Shown here piece after piece: positions 24,401 to 36,600 of a stretch of 60,000 bases of DNA (within the stretch, counting starts at the first letter, position 1; each line of letters opens with the position of its first letter). Origin of the DNA: Membranipora membranacea (Eukaryota; Bryozoa; Gymnolaemata; Cheilostomatida; Membraniporidae); contig OU612073.1 of NCBI GenBank assembly GCA_914767715.1, forward strand, positions 18,230,001-18,290,000. The letters are read 5' to 3'. The notes beneath the pieces are model-generated. The model made no database searches and was not told where the DNA came from. It saw only the letters and a list, made by a program, of their open reading frames with translations. The translations under genes were made by a program, and so were the position numbers.

Positions 24401-24614
24401 TCTAATTACTAGTCTGGGATGAATTTTACAATGTGAATAATGTGAACTGGGTCGATCTGGGATAAGCATCTGGGATGGCATCCCAGTATCATCTGGGACA
24501 ATGTGCACCAGCCATTAGGTAATGAACTATAACCCTGTCTACAGAAGATCGAATTGAACACTTACCAATAATTGTGAATGTCAAAAATAACGAGCAAATT
24601 CCCTTTTGTAACAT
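18467..24614 (-). CDS. Secreted cysteine-rich WAP-domain protein
   Basis: Ten exons on the minus strand: 24614-24566, 23851-23761, 23404-23373, 22850-22718, 22155-22001, 21726-21657, 21278-21095, 20776-20697, 19314-19085, 18663-18467. All have GT-AG borders and keep one frame (1,221 nt, 406 aa). The N-terminus MLQKGICSLFLTFTII is a signal peptide. The middle part (about residues 60-330) has spaced cysteines, several N-glycosylation sequons (NVTN, NLTH, NVTY, NVTA) and no domain I recognise. A Thr-rich linker leads to a C-terminal WAP four-disulfide core (RCPTALTAESCDVAC through MKCCTGCCK). WAP domains are often protease inhibitors or antimicrobials. The novel Cys-rich part may serve binding. 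One intron holds the MITE at 24111-24514, others a SINE and tRNA genes. Confidence 0.85.
19592..19718 (+). tRNA. tRNA-Asp(GTC) with 55-nt intron
   Basis: The best-preserved copy. Acceptor TCCGTGA/TCACGGA pairs perfectly, anticodon stem CCCGC/GCGGG is perfect, GTC sits at 19625-19627 and the T arm is intact with B box GGTTCGATTCC. The intron, 19629-19683 between positions 37 and 38, contains the 16-nt palindrome aacaggatatcctgtt, which could form a stem. The discriminator base is G, as in known eukaryotic tRNA-Asp. The gene lies in an intron of the WAP gene on the opposite strand. Confidence 0.92.
20149..20266 (+). tRNA. tRNA-Asp(GTC) with 46-nt intron, slightly degenerate
   Basis: Same fold as the copy at 16591, with which it pairs in the duplicated segment. 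The intron is 20186-20231 and the anticodon GTC is at 20182-20184. Compared with its sister it has a C-to-T change at the top of the anticodon stem (leaving a wobble pair) and a C-to-A change at the base of the T stem (agacagggg). It may still be transcribed, but function is less sure than for the other two. Confidence 0.75.
21440..21603 (-). mobile_element. tRNA-derived SINE, family S1
   Basis: Read on the minus strand it begins with a tRNA-like head (GGAGTAGAAGGTAGCCCAGT, cagttagagcac A-box-like) with a degenerate B-box region. It continues into a body with cccaggtatgctctgacctg and ctacaaac. The same head and body occur at 39235-39412, also on the minus strand, which shows a dispersed family. 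It lies in a WAP-gene intron. Confidence 0.7.
24111..24514. mobile_element. Harbinger-like MITE with internal repeats
   Basis: The terminal inverted repeats are 23 bp and perfect; the outer bases are TGGCTGGTGCACATTGTCCC at the left and its complement at the right. They are flanked by TTA on both sides, a 3-bp target duplication typical of PIF/Harbinger elements. The interior is packed with gatctgggac/atcccagac words in both orientations. It has a further internal end-like site (gtgcaccagacatta) near 24295, suggesting a nested or tandem composite. No coding capacity. It sits in the first intron of the WAP gene. Confidence 0.85.
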
Positions 24615-27600
24615 CTTGTGGAGCTAGAATGTTCTAAATTAAGTAGAATATGCAGAGCAGAATGTTTAGAGTGATCAGCCAGCGACCACCACTTCTAGCG
24701 TAATGATATCAATAAAAATCACCACACAAAATACATAGAACCCTGAAGACAGAGACAGATTAGTGATTTGTTATGGCAATATAGCTAATGTAGCGCTGAT
24801 GAGCCGTGACCGATTAAGGGGGTAAAGCGTTACTGGGATTACGATCAGAGTAGAATTACTCCGTCCATAAAGCAGACATTGGTTGACAAATTGATGTTAT
24901 CAGCAATGGCGGCAAACCAATTACACAGCTGACTTTTCAGATCTTCAAATATATATATCTGTCATTGGCAGTCTCAGCTAAAACTACTTAGACTAATTGT
25001 CCCGTACCAAGAGAAACTTATGATTTAATGACATACAGCAAATGTAGTAGATCCAAGTCTTCAAATTCTGACGTTCTCACTGTAACTCGGTATTGTCTCA
25101 GCTTTACCATCAAGGAATTCTGGTGGAAGGAATTTGCTGTAGTGCAGTGCATTCAACGGAATCATTAGAAAATCCAGAAGAACTCTGCAATGACACCATA
25201 GTCATGCTAAATTTTGAATCATTGTAATCAGACTGTAGACTGATTATAGATTCACCTTCAGGACATCAACCAGTTTGTCCTTCATTAAAATATATATATA
25301 TTGATATAACTTTTGATTGATTAATTTATTTTTAAACTCAGCTAATTATTTACATATTAAAAAGTGAACACCTACATACATCTTCAATTTAAAATAGATA
25401 ATTGAAAACTACCTACAGAGCAAGTCACCATCAAAATGACATCTGGACATGTGACACCAGTTGTTTTTGTCAAATGATGCCCATATAAATACCATTTGAT
25501 TTATCGTTTCTGAAATTTTTTTTTCGCATTCATCTTCTGAAACGATGTTTGTCCCTCCAATATTTTTCAATTTGTTTACTCATAACAGTCTGTTTTATCT
25601 ATAAATGAATTACTTTTTTCCAACAAAAACCATATCTTCATCCCTCACTCATCCATGACAGTTCATCAGGTGATATGAATCTCAGAATATCATTTGCAAT
25701 GGGTCGGAATAAATGTGAGAAATTAAAGGCTTGTGCTATGAGCAGCAACACACAAAGTGTGCTACCCTAATATCTCGCACAACTTGAACACTTTTGATTA
25801 GAAAGAATACGTACTACGCTAAGGAAATTTACCCAAAAACGTCTTGGTGACTTAAACTAGTGACACAAGTCTGAAAAATTTGTGCTCATTGACTTCTGTA
25901 AAGCATAGATATATCCAAATGAGGCTTCAAATTAAGAATTGCACCTAATGGTAAAAGAATAAATACGTAATTCAATAAGCAATAGGAGTATACTTGTGCT
26001 AGCCAATTTCTTATTGGATGCTTCCAAGTACAGGGTTTTGAGCTGGGTCAATAATTTGCTCTCTTTCTGTATAATACACCAGCAGAGTAGCTTTAAGGTT
26101 TAAGCTAACGTGTTGGATAAGGAGAAAAAACCTTGAAACATATTCAGCTAATACAAGATTAAGAGAATAACGTTCAAGGTCTTTGACTTGTGGTTGGGTG
26201 TCATGGACATTGTGTGATATTAGCGCCAGGACGTTCCTCTCTGTGTGTGACAAATTATGTTGTTAATTTTGAGTGCCCAGCAGCTGCACTTACCATACAA
26301 TTGAGCTCTATGCTGTCATTGGGATGTGTGGACAACCCAAGCCGAAGGAATCGAACCCTGGGCTGAGGCAAGCATGCAAGCCTCTGATCTAGACAATGGA
26401 AAATACCTTATAATTTAAAAATAATTTAGAAATCAATAAAAAATAATTTTGACACATTTTTACTGTGTCTACATAACCCTGATGAGAAATTTTGCCAAAT
26501 AATAATTTGCGATGTTGTGAGCATATTTCAGAACTCTCGATCTCTTGTGTAGTGAAGAGTTGTTCCCACATTGATGTTGTCAAGACAACTCCCACATGAG
26601 AGGTGTATGGACCACCACATAAAAACACAGTTTGGAAAAACCCAACCTGTCTGCCATGCAGAACCAAATAACTCAAAATCTTTCATGAATCCTGTAATGC
26701 TACAGATACAATATCATCCTGCCTAAATGAAATTATTGAACTCCATAATGATTTTGTGTTTATTTCCATTTAACCTATATTTTAAAATTTAATATTTTGT
26801 GTTGCCTACACAGCGGTCACACAAAAGTGCCATGTGCCAAGGTTACTCCCACCTAGTTAGCTAAGACTTGTGCTAACCATCCTTTCCAAGTAGCTAGGGT
26901 GTATGATAAGGACTATGTTCTGATCTCTTAAGAGGCAACAATGGTCCATACTTGCATTAAGACCAATCACAGCCCTGTTGGACAAGTATATTGTTTGGGG
27001 ATTATAGAAAATGGACTTTTGGTATTATCAAAAAGAAAGGCAATGAAACTACTATTTGAAAGTGTTTTCTTAATAACATTTCTTGCAGGCGAAGATGTTC
27101 AAATGTGGTCAAAGTCACACCAAGTTTGGCCCAACTTCTCACAATCCGTGATCTTCACGCACCTGATCAATATCGAGCTGTGTTGATTCCTAAATCCGAT
27201 GGTGGCCAATTTAAATAAATCTTATGGCATACACGCAACCAGTACTAGCAAGGTAAATTGATATTGCTTATAGGATAGTACATACTCAGAACAGGGTGAT
27301 CAGCCTGACTTTGACAACTTGAATAGACGGATCAATGTCTGCTAATATCTTCAGATATTGGCATTTCAATCAAAAGTTTTGTTGCACTTATTTTCATTTA
27401 TTTATTCTTTCTTCGGCTTTGGATAGATAATCAAACCATTAGGGTCAAAAATAATCAGACATTATATTGCAATGTCTATCTGTAATCCTGCTGATATCTT
27501 CCTATGACCAACAGTGAAACATTTGGTCTTGCCACTGAATACCAAAATATTGGTGTATTGATGTTCATCATATGGAACCAGGGCAGGAGCTCCACCGTTT

Positions 27601-27769
27601 ATCACAGTACCTTTATGTTCTATTTTGTTGGACTGGAACTTAAGTTAGCAAGGAGTTTGTAAGTATATTAAGCCATCTTATGGTATTGAACTACTAACTT
27701 TTCAATAATAAGAGAGTTTATGCCCCTACGATTTCTTCCCAGAATAAAAAAGTCAATTTAGTAATGACA
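24615..27769. other. Intergenic region
   Basis: I see no gene between the WAP gene start and the end of the TRIM-like gene. Apart from the SINE-like fragment at 26285-26400 it is AT-rich unique-looking sequence. Open frames are short and have no recognisable protein. Confidence 0.5.
26285..26400 (-). mobile_element. tRNA-like SINE head
   Basis: On the minus strand a tRNA-like unit is visible: ccattgtctagatcagaggc followed by a degenerate anticodon arm and cagGGTTCGATTCCttcgg, an intact B box. The acceptor arms do not pair well, so this is a SINE head or tRNA pseudogene rather than a tRNA. Confidence 0.5.
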
Positions 27770-30700
27770 CTAACAAAGTTCAAGCATCATAAATTTCTTT
27801 TGACCCCAGCATGGCACCACAAGCATGTCTCCATGATTATCTATCTGTCCAAAAGCATCTTTTCCTGATGGCACGAGCTCCTTACTAGATATGGTTCTCA
27901 GTAATACCCCTGAAAAGTCCAAGAGGAAAGATGTAAGGTGGCAGTCTGATAATAAGAAGTATTATCGAGATGGGGGTCTTCTATCATGCGCTAGAGATGA
28001 TGCCCTCAAGGATTCTTATTGCTTCACCCAAGTCTTTGTGTTTGTGTGGTATTGAGCAGCCTCAAAAATAGCAAGAAAATACAATGGTAATATATACAGA
28101 TCAGTGCACACAATGTTAAATGTATCCTCATCAACAGGAATCAATGCATTTTGAATCAATCAGGTACCTTGATGGGATATGAAGGAAAGTGAGCCTGTTT
28201 CGTCAATAACAGCAATATAGGGTTTGTCAGTGAGCAAACAGATCCCAGATGGGTTTGGTATGTTCCCACATTTCCATATCTGTTTGAGGAAAACAGAATC
28301 TTCCTTCTCAGTGATTTTGTATTTGCAAATTTCATCATCTCCACATACAAGAAGGTGGTCATCGCTGGAGAATCTCACAACACGTGGTGCGTAAGGCAAG
28401 GAATGGCCTGAAGATATACTTTGTTTGTGTCGAACAAATATGGTAAGGACACTCATGGCGGCAACTGCTATGTAGCTTGGTGAAACAGAGAGATAGGCAG
28501 CTGAATAGCCATCATCATCGACCGTAAAAATATTCTTGGAAGCATCCCCTGTAAGATTTTCGTTTTTCACATTCCATGTTTCAATAGTAACTGCTTTGTC
28601 ATTTTGAAAGTCAGTGAAATACAAAATGCTATCTGCTGAGTTATTGCAGCTAGATTCAATGTCAATGGATGTCATGTGCCTTTTGGGAGTTCTGCTAATT
28701 AATGTGTTGCCATCCTTGGAGTAGAGCCTCAACCCATCTCCAGTTCCTATGAAAACTTTGCCATCCGCCAAGAATTGAGCGCAGTAACATGACGTCCCAG
28801 TACTGTGTGATGAAATTACCTCCATTTTCTCAGGTAAGGTATGTGTAAGAAGTTCTAGATCATAGCTTGAGTCTGAAAGAAGCAGAATACTTTTATCTTA
28901 TTGCAAATATTTTCTGATGTTAAACATTGAACAGCTTGTCATTGTCATGGGCAGGGTGATTGAAATATATCCAGTGGCACAGTAAGACTAAGAATACATC
29001 CCTGTTTTATTTCCCAGTTTCCAGAGGGGACAACTCTCCTCTCAACAGTCCTAGAGCAATAGTCAAAAACATTGTGGACAACCACCCCCTCTTCCCAACA
29101 ACAAAGCTTGTCAAGTCAGGCTATAAACTGAAAACTACTAAAGAGGATTTTTTTTTTTCAAAAACTCATTGTCACAGGCTAACATATCTGGCCCTAGAGT
29201 TTTGATGAAAGGACTGCATTGTGATGAATTAAATGATAACATACCTGTTCCTTTCAAGCTCAACACTACGGGGTTCCATGGCACAAGCGGCCTTGTCAGG
29301 TAGTTTGTCAGCTCCTTTAATTTCTCTTCTCTCCTCTGCACGACTTCGATAATATTGTGATTTCTGATGAAGTATTGAGATGCAGCCCATACTTGGTCTA
29401 ACTCTTCACGGTCCTCTCGCATAGCCTCAAGCAAGGATTCAACCTCTTCTGATTTCTCAGCTTGAAGCTTCAGGATCACTTCTCTAAGCTTAGTAGACTT
29501 CTCTCTTGTACCTGCTATCTACAATCACAGAATGAAGAGACAGTAACAGAATCAATATTACTAGGTTGAAAGCCTCAGTTTAAAACATCACTTTGGATTT
29601 AAGGTTCTAGTATAGTTCTCAAAGCAATATGCATTTTTTCCTTGGTAGAGTCAAACAGTATTTCAAAGCACAATGGTGGCATCAATAATAAGATGACAGA
29701 ACTATCTAGTATAATTATATGCTGGTTCAGCCAGGTTCACTCTCAAGGTTCACCTTTTCCAAGAAATGAAAAATAGTAAGGATACAAAGACCTGTGGCAA
29801 ATTGATTGGAAATTTTAGGTCTGAAAGTTTAAGACTCATACTGATACTTACCGCTTTCTCCTCAGTGTCATCGACTTATTCGATGCAGAATCCACACTGC
29901 TCTTCAAAACTATCAAGTGTGTTCCAAGATTCCTTTTCAAGTCTACACATCTCTTTGACCTTTTCTGAGCACTTTTTCAGAATCGTAATAAATTCTCCTT
30001 TTAGTTGCTCAGAAGCATCTTCTAATGTGTGATAGCTATGCTCTCCATTTTCAGCTTAAAAGAGAACAATGACTGTGAGTATTACAGTAGCCATCAGAAT
30101 TTTCATTACTTGAAAGAGTGTCATTACAATTTCGATCCTACAGACTCCTCATTACTACAACTGGATTACCTTCTGTTCCGAGGCCTTCTTTTGTGTGTGT
30201 CAATAATTTTACTTTTATAGAGTTATCTTTTGCTTCTCTATATTAGGACAACTCGTAATAGGTAATATTTTCAAAATATTCATGACAGCAGAGAGGTTAT
30301 GGATAAGACCCCAGTCATAGACATCGATACATTGGCTCTATTTCTATGATCCCAGTAAATACAGAAAATGGGAGGAAAAGTAATCCGGCCCTCTGGTATA
30401 GGGTTGCAGTAGTACAAATTAGCCGGGTCGGGTATTCATCATACTTAATTTGAACTTTGTACTTCATACATTTATTATGACCTATCATTTCGATGTTTGT
30501 TACATCCAGCAATGAACTTCCTCTCCTGGATCAGGGTCTAGCGTATAAACTTAAGCCTAACTTATTATGAACACATATTATTTAATTATAACTTACCGCC
30601 ACACTTGCCTTTGGCACTGCATTTGACACATATCAGACAGTAGCAGTGCTTACAACATATTACATAATCTTTGTCATGCACCGCACCTCACATTGGGGTT

Positions 30701-31829
30701 GAACATGCTGTGCAGGTGACTTCAGGTAGGTCTCCATGGACATCAGTTTATGTGGATGACTTTCCTCACAGAAATACTCTTCATGTAGCTGGAAAAATAA
30801 GCACTACATAGTTAGTTTTCGTGCTGATGTACACACTTTCATTACGATAAATCCAACTTCATAAACATAATCATTACCTTTTCATGATGTGGACAGAGTT
30901 TCTTCTTACACTCTTTACAGAAACAGACTGCTTTTACTAGCTCCTTACACCTGTCACATCTTATCTTCTCAGTGACAATCTCTTCCTCTTCCTTGATGGT
31001 TTCCCCTGACTCAATAGTGTTGTTGGATTTATATGTTGAGAAGTCTGCTGGTGGCATGGACTCTACATCTGGCACAAGGTGCTTCTTGCTGCATCAATCA
31101 CAGGATAGTATTAACAAGTGTGAGCTTGACTTGACATAAAAAGAAAATACTAAATCACCTATTTTCCACATTATATAGAACCCCGCTCAGAATGTGTAGG
31201 GCTTTTCCCTGTTTCTTTTTGCATGAATGTTGTTATGTTAAAAATGTGTCTTGCAAACAGCCATCCACCACACATCGCGCCAGTCGCCTAGCAAGCGTCC
31301 ACACGGGTTTATGACAGTTAACTCAAATAAAACAAAAACACATCCAGATGCCTATTTGGCAACCTGTCCCCAAATAGGCATCTGGATGGGTTCTAATTCT
31401 AGCAAACCCCTCCAAGCGGTTCCTTACCAAGCCCTTCCGGATGGGCTTGGTACAGAAATTTTCGCTGGCCAGCCTACCTGGTTGATGATGATGATGCGTA
31501 CATAGCCGTTCTATTACAAACTCGTCCGAGAAAATTTATGTCTTGATGCAGTTTACGCAAATGGATGCCTATTTAGCAACCGGCAGTTGTGAAATTTTTC
31601 TCGACCACTGGGGACCCGTTTGACATCCACATAAGTATTTGTTGCAGCAGCTCACCTGCATATTGAGCAAGCAAGTCACTATGATGCCTTTCTTCTTCTT
31701 TGATGTGAGACTTGATTCTAGACAAGGAGAACAGAATACATGCTTGCAGGGTAACTCCTTGGGGTTTTCTAGATAGTCCAGTTCTTCTAAGCAGTGTGGA
31801 CAGCGTAGCTTGTCAGCAAATCCAGACAT
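27770..31829 (-). pseudogene. TRIM-like RING/B-box/coiled-coil/propeller gene, damaged
   Basis: Exons by splice signals and frame: 31829-31656, about 31084-30878, 30788-30597, 30054-29852, 29518-29245, 28872-28168, 27909-27770. The first encodes a RING start (CPHCLEEL, LPCKHVFCSPCLESSL), but the final Cys pair expected after GIIVTC is missing. The second and third give a B-box (IRCDRCKEL, CFCKECKKKLCPHHEK, HEEYFCEESHPH). The third then loses frame inside a second Cys/His-rich segment, where a TGA also occurs. The fourth carries an in-frame TAA at 29878-29876 in an otherwise good coiled-coil region. The last three (coiled coil, then beta-propeller-like repeats ending KKFMMLELC) are open. Most likely a decaying copy of an E3 ligase-type TRIM. 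Sequence errors or alternative splicing could explain some lesions. Confidence 0.7.
31300..31600. mobile_element. MITE family M2 fragments with hairpin
   Basis: This stretch contains several ends of the element also seen at 40732-40900: gatgcctatttggcaacc, its complement, and ggatgcctatttagcaacc near 31563. At 31345-31392 two 19-bp arms (catccagatgcctatttgg and its exact complement) face each other across about 10 nt. A second hairpin, taccaagccc/gggcttggta, lies near 31425-31453. Probably nested or rearranged copies in the first intron of the TRIM-like gene. Confidence 0.7.
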
Positions 31830-32244
31830 TTTCCTAGATTTTAGACTACAGACATTTACCAGGACAGTAATAGTAGTATGTCACTAGTGTGCCTGTACTT
31901 TTCCATACCGGCGCACTGCATTAAACTATCTGAAACTACCTCCACAAAACGAAACTGATAGCAGTCAACTAGGCTTTCATTGTAAGCTAATATTATTGTG
32001 TTGCTTATCGTCCATAAAAACTGATAGTCATTCTTCAAATAAACTATATCGTTAACAAATAATACAAGCTTACATAACAATGACACATGCTAAATACGAT
32101 GCTGACTGATTCTAAGCTACTGCACTGTATCTGAGCACAAGCCAGTTCAGTTAGGATAACTTCGCACCTGTTGAACTTATTCAAAGAGTGGGCAAAAATT
32201 TAAAAACAATATATAATCGAGGATATGTTATTGGCATAGTCACA

Positions 32245-32497
32245 GCTCAGATATTCACAAAACTCACTCACGTCCCTTTATAGTCTCAATACCCTGTGAT
32301 ACCGTGTGAGAAACTGTGATGTCGCTTGGTTTTTTTTGGTCTCGTATCAGTAAGGGTCTAGGGACTGGATTCTGATGGGGCACAGGAACATTTGAGGTCG
32401 GATGCTTTTCCTGACACCACCGTGACCCGCCGGGAATCGAACATGGGACCTCTCGATTAAAAGACCCATGCCTTGTCCACCCCGCTCAGATATTCAC
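32245..32497 (-). mobile_element. tRNA-derived SINE with 14-bp target duplication
   Basis: gctcagatattcac occurs at 32245-32258 and again at 32484-32497, bounding the element. On the minus strand the head shows gcggggtggacaaggcatgg (A-box region) and catGTTCGATTCCCggcgg (B box). The body includes gtcaggaaaagcatccgacc, which resembles the conserved core of some animal tRNA-SINEs (V-type), and there is a T-rich run toward its 3' end. It lies between the TRIM-like gene and TAF12. Confidence 0.82.
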
Positions 32498-33695
32498 GAC
32501 CTGCCCAAATTTTGTCTAGCTCTGATAGCTATGATATATAAATTTTGATATAATTGGTATCAGCTGAAGATTGGCGTTTCATTCAATTGTGTTCTAATAG
32601 CAAGTAATGGAGGATCGGGCCAGGATCAGGTAACCTCGGATCATATCTCAGAATGGTGAATCGCTTCAACCTCAGTGCTAGTATAACATTTATAAATAAA
32701 CTGATAAATCAGCCTTCAGATGTATCGTTATTGTATTGTTATGATTTTCAGTTTTGAGTTTTAAACCTTCTCCAGTTGCTACAATGTTAAAGCTATACTC
32801 ACTTCACATTTTAGTAAGTTGGCCGACAGCTGTGCACATCCGCCACATGATAATATCATTTTTAATAATTCCAGGAGATCCTCTAGATGCCATACTGTTT
32901 TTAGACCTAAGAAGGCAAGGACAGATTTTACTTTTTTAAATGCTGTAAACATTCAAGTACTATCATTGATGCTTCCCACTTCAAAGGATAATTATGAATG
33001 TAAAAATAAACTCATAAAAAAAGGCATAATAAAGAGTAAATAGACCGCCTCAGAGTGATACAATATGAAACTGTTCATCCAGTACCACAAAACATGAGAA
33101 AATTGGTCTACAGTATTGTCTCTCTCTGACTTGCTCTCCTCTGGCTATTAAATCGCTGCAGATATATACTTATTTTGCATCGCAGTTATAAATCCAATTT
33201 CTGACAGCAGGGCATAGTTATGAGTTTCTCACATTTTAATCCTCTGACATCGTATTTAGATCAGAGCAATGAACTCACCATGTGAGGACAACTTGACATT
33301 CATTGTCACTTCAAATTTTTATGAATACAAATATAGTTAAGAACAGACCAGGAAGGATAATAATAATAGTACGGATGATATATTTAGCAAAGAGATGTGA
33401 GTAAAAAAATTGACAATATCAATCCCTTTATATATACAACAGTCAAGGTAACAACTAGTATCTGACATCTGTACATAATTTACAACTTGAAGTTCAGCTG
33501 TCCATAAATGAACCAGAAACATCTCAGACTGAATCAGATCGGACATGTGATAACTCTCTTTCCTGAGGCTCCAAATCAATAAATACCATTACCAGCTCGA
33601 TTATTATAATCAATAGACATCAAATGAATGAGAGTCTGCTCTGATCAGCAGGCAGTAATATCGTTATGTCTTCTACAACAGGATCGCTCCAAGTC

Positions 33696-36600
33696 TCAGG
33701 ACTTCTTTAGTGTCTTCTTTATCAATGCCATCCTCTGAAAATACAAAGTGATGTGTAAGACAATGTAAGACAGCGCTTACCACTCTCTGGTCATTTAGTG
33801 CCCAATAGAAGGTGCACAATCAATAGTCTCATGATCACGGATTATAAATATACATTGTAGCCAGCGCACTGCGAGGTAGGACAGCTTAGTAGCAATTGCT
33901 CTACTGGCACAAAAACATTGTCGTTTTGTTGAAGCTACAGCTTAGACTGTCATTCAGTGCGAGCCAGGATCAAAGACAGGTATTTAAAAAAAATTGAATT
34001 TATATTTTACAAATACTAGACCTAATCCAAACTAAACTCAATGAATATTTTCTCCTTTATTCTGAATGACAATTTAAAAATACAGGCTTCACCTTGGCAT
34101 GGTTCATGGTCTGGGTGAAAGAATATCATACCTGTCTGTGAGCCTCAGTAGCCGGCGCACGTTTATAGGGTCTTATCTCCTCAGAACCGAAGCCTGGTAT
34201 CCACATATTCCAGGATCTCTCGAGGTATAACTGTACATCTTTAACCTCAAGTGTATCAGAGTGTCTGTGTTTAGCAATATCACAGGAGGCATTGACTACA
34301 TTCTCTATAAAATCATCGGCTATCTGCATCAATACCTAGAAATGGGAAAATAATAATTAAAATGTTGGTATAATTTAGAGTTGTTCCCCTTTTAGCTCCA
34401 TGTTCAGAGAGGGAATAACTACCTTTTATAGCGCTTCTGTTTCAGAGCATCATTCCTCACAGGATGGTCACAGAGACTTTAAACTTCAACCCACAGTAGT
34501 ATAACGACAGGGAGAATCAATATATTAGATCAAATTACTTCACCAAACCCCCTAAGGTTCAAATTCTTTAAACAAATTATCATCATGTATAACTACAAGG
34601 TATCTCACTTTCAGCCTGATACTTGATAATAGCTAACGGCCTGAGTGTTTATTATCCGCTCCTCAAATGATGACATAATTTCACTACTCTATACAATTTT
34701 CTACACTAAAATACACTACTCTAATACAATTTTCACATATATAATTAGTTTTTAATTCAGTACTTTTGTTGGCTGAATGACAGTTGTTGTATGGAGATTT
34801 CCAAAGATCTATTTGTATGACGATGAGGAAAACTTAAATAGCTCTTGTGCAACCAAATTTGTATGTTCGAGGAAACAACCAGTCGCACAGCCCGTATATA
34901 TAAAAGTTAATCAGTGTCTACACCCAATCTACACCCTACCTCCTCTACATCATCCTCCAGTTGAGCCATAGGATCGATCTCCTTCACCAGATCCTGGAGG
35001 CGTTTCCTATCCAGTATTTTATGAGTAGCCGGGGTGCTCGTTGGCTCCGCTTTCACCATCTCAACAGAGGGAGCAGCTGGAGTGACCGGCTGTGGTATAG
35101 GTTGATATTGTGCTTGAGCCGTGGACGGCAAAGGTGTCTATAACAGCAACATAAATCCTCGTTTTTTCCTTGATGGTATATTCATGACATGATGTTTAAT
35201 GCAGTCATATCAACTAACACTAAGGACTAGAACTACAGGAAAAGTGTGATATATTCACTAATTCATTCGAATTTTCTATACCTCGGTTTAAGATAATCTA
35301 CTCAGACTAAAGCATAATTAAAACAATAAAGTGTCGGTCATACGCTTTCTGATGGGGTGTTGAGCACAACTTTATTTAGCAATATTTATAGATTATTTGG
35401 TATTTTGTTGATGGAAAGTGACAAGTGCAGGATCACCACATATCATTTTAGAAAGCTCAAAAAATATACAAGCTTCTCAAGATGTGCTCAAATTCTCTGA
35501 AATTAAAAGATTTTTTTTACTTTGAAGGCTCGCAGTCAGCAGCGGAGGCAGTTGGTTTAGAAATGATATCCAATCTATAGGGAGTTTACGGCTGATGGCT
35601 CTGTATTTTAGTTGCACATTCCTCATGCCTATCATCTCCTCTGCTCTCGACAAGGGAGAAAAACCCTGGGAGAAACCCATCAGGACCCCCCCCCCCCAAA
35701 TTATTAAAGCTCAGAATATAAATATTTTATTGTAGTTATTGCTACTCACAGTATTATTGACATTTTAATGGTACAAAGAAAGTACATCTGCCATTCTGAT
35801 TTAAGTATTCTTAAATGATTCACAGAGCAAATACATGTATTCACTCTCAATAATATTCGCAAACGAATGATTGGTGAAAACTCAATGACACACAGTGCTG
35901 ACCGAAAAATAGACTGAGATCGTGAACAGAATATAGATACCTGGTCACAATCAGGGACATTCTCAACTCCACCCTGATTATGGTCATGGTTGTTAACTTG
36001 ACGTGATTTAGGGCGTTTTGACTTAAACTGAAAAGACAGATTTCTTTTAAATTAATTTAACTTATAGAGAATCTACTTTAAACCTTTGTGCAGGGGCTTA
36101 GCTCCATGTCCGGTACCAAGGTTATGCCTGGTAAGAAGGTGAATCTCAGGGCAGCACTATCTACTAGTCAAACTGAAACCTACCAGTTTACAATTTGTGT
36201 TGGCTACCATTTCTGTTATAGTAAGTTCAACATTATTTACCCATACACTATATTGTTACATCAGGAAATGTTAAAGGCCCAAGTGCATCTAAGTGCCGCA
36301 CAACTCGTTTTTTAAACAGTTTCGTACCTTTTAGTATCATCAGACACCTAAATGATAACGCCTTCTTACGGTTGCCATAATTTTGCTTCATCGTTGATGA
36401 TAACAACAAAAACCATTTCTCTCACCTTCAGATTCTCCTGTTTTGCTTTACTGAGTATAACTTGGAGATTTTTCATTTCCTCTTTCTGTTGCTCTGTGTG
36501 TGGTCCGGAACCGAACGTCTGCAAAGAGAACACCAATAATTTATAGAGAAAAATAATTTGGTTAACAATAGCCAGAAATCCACATACATAATTAACAGCA

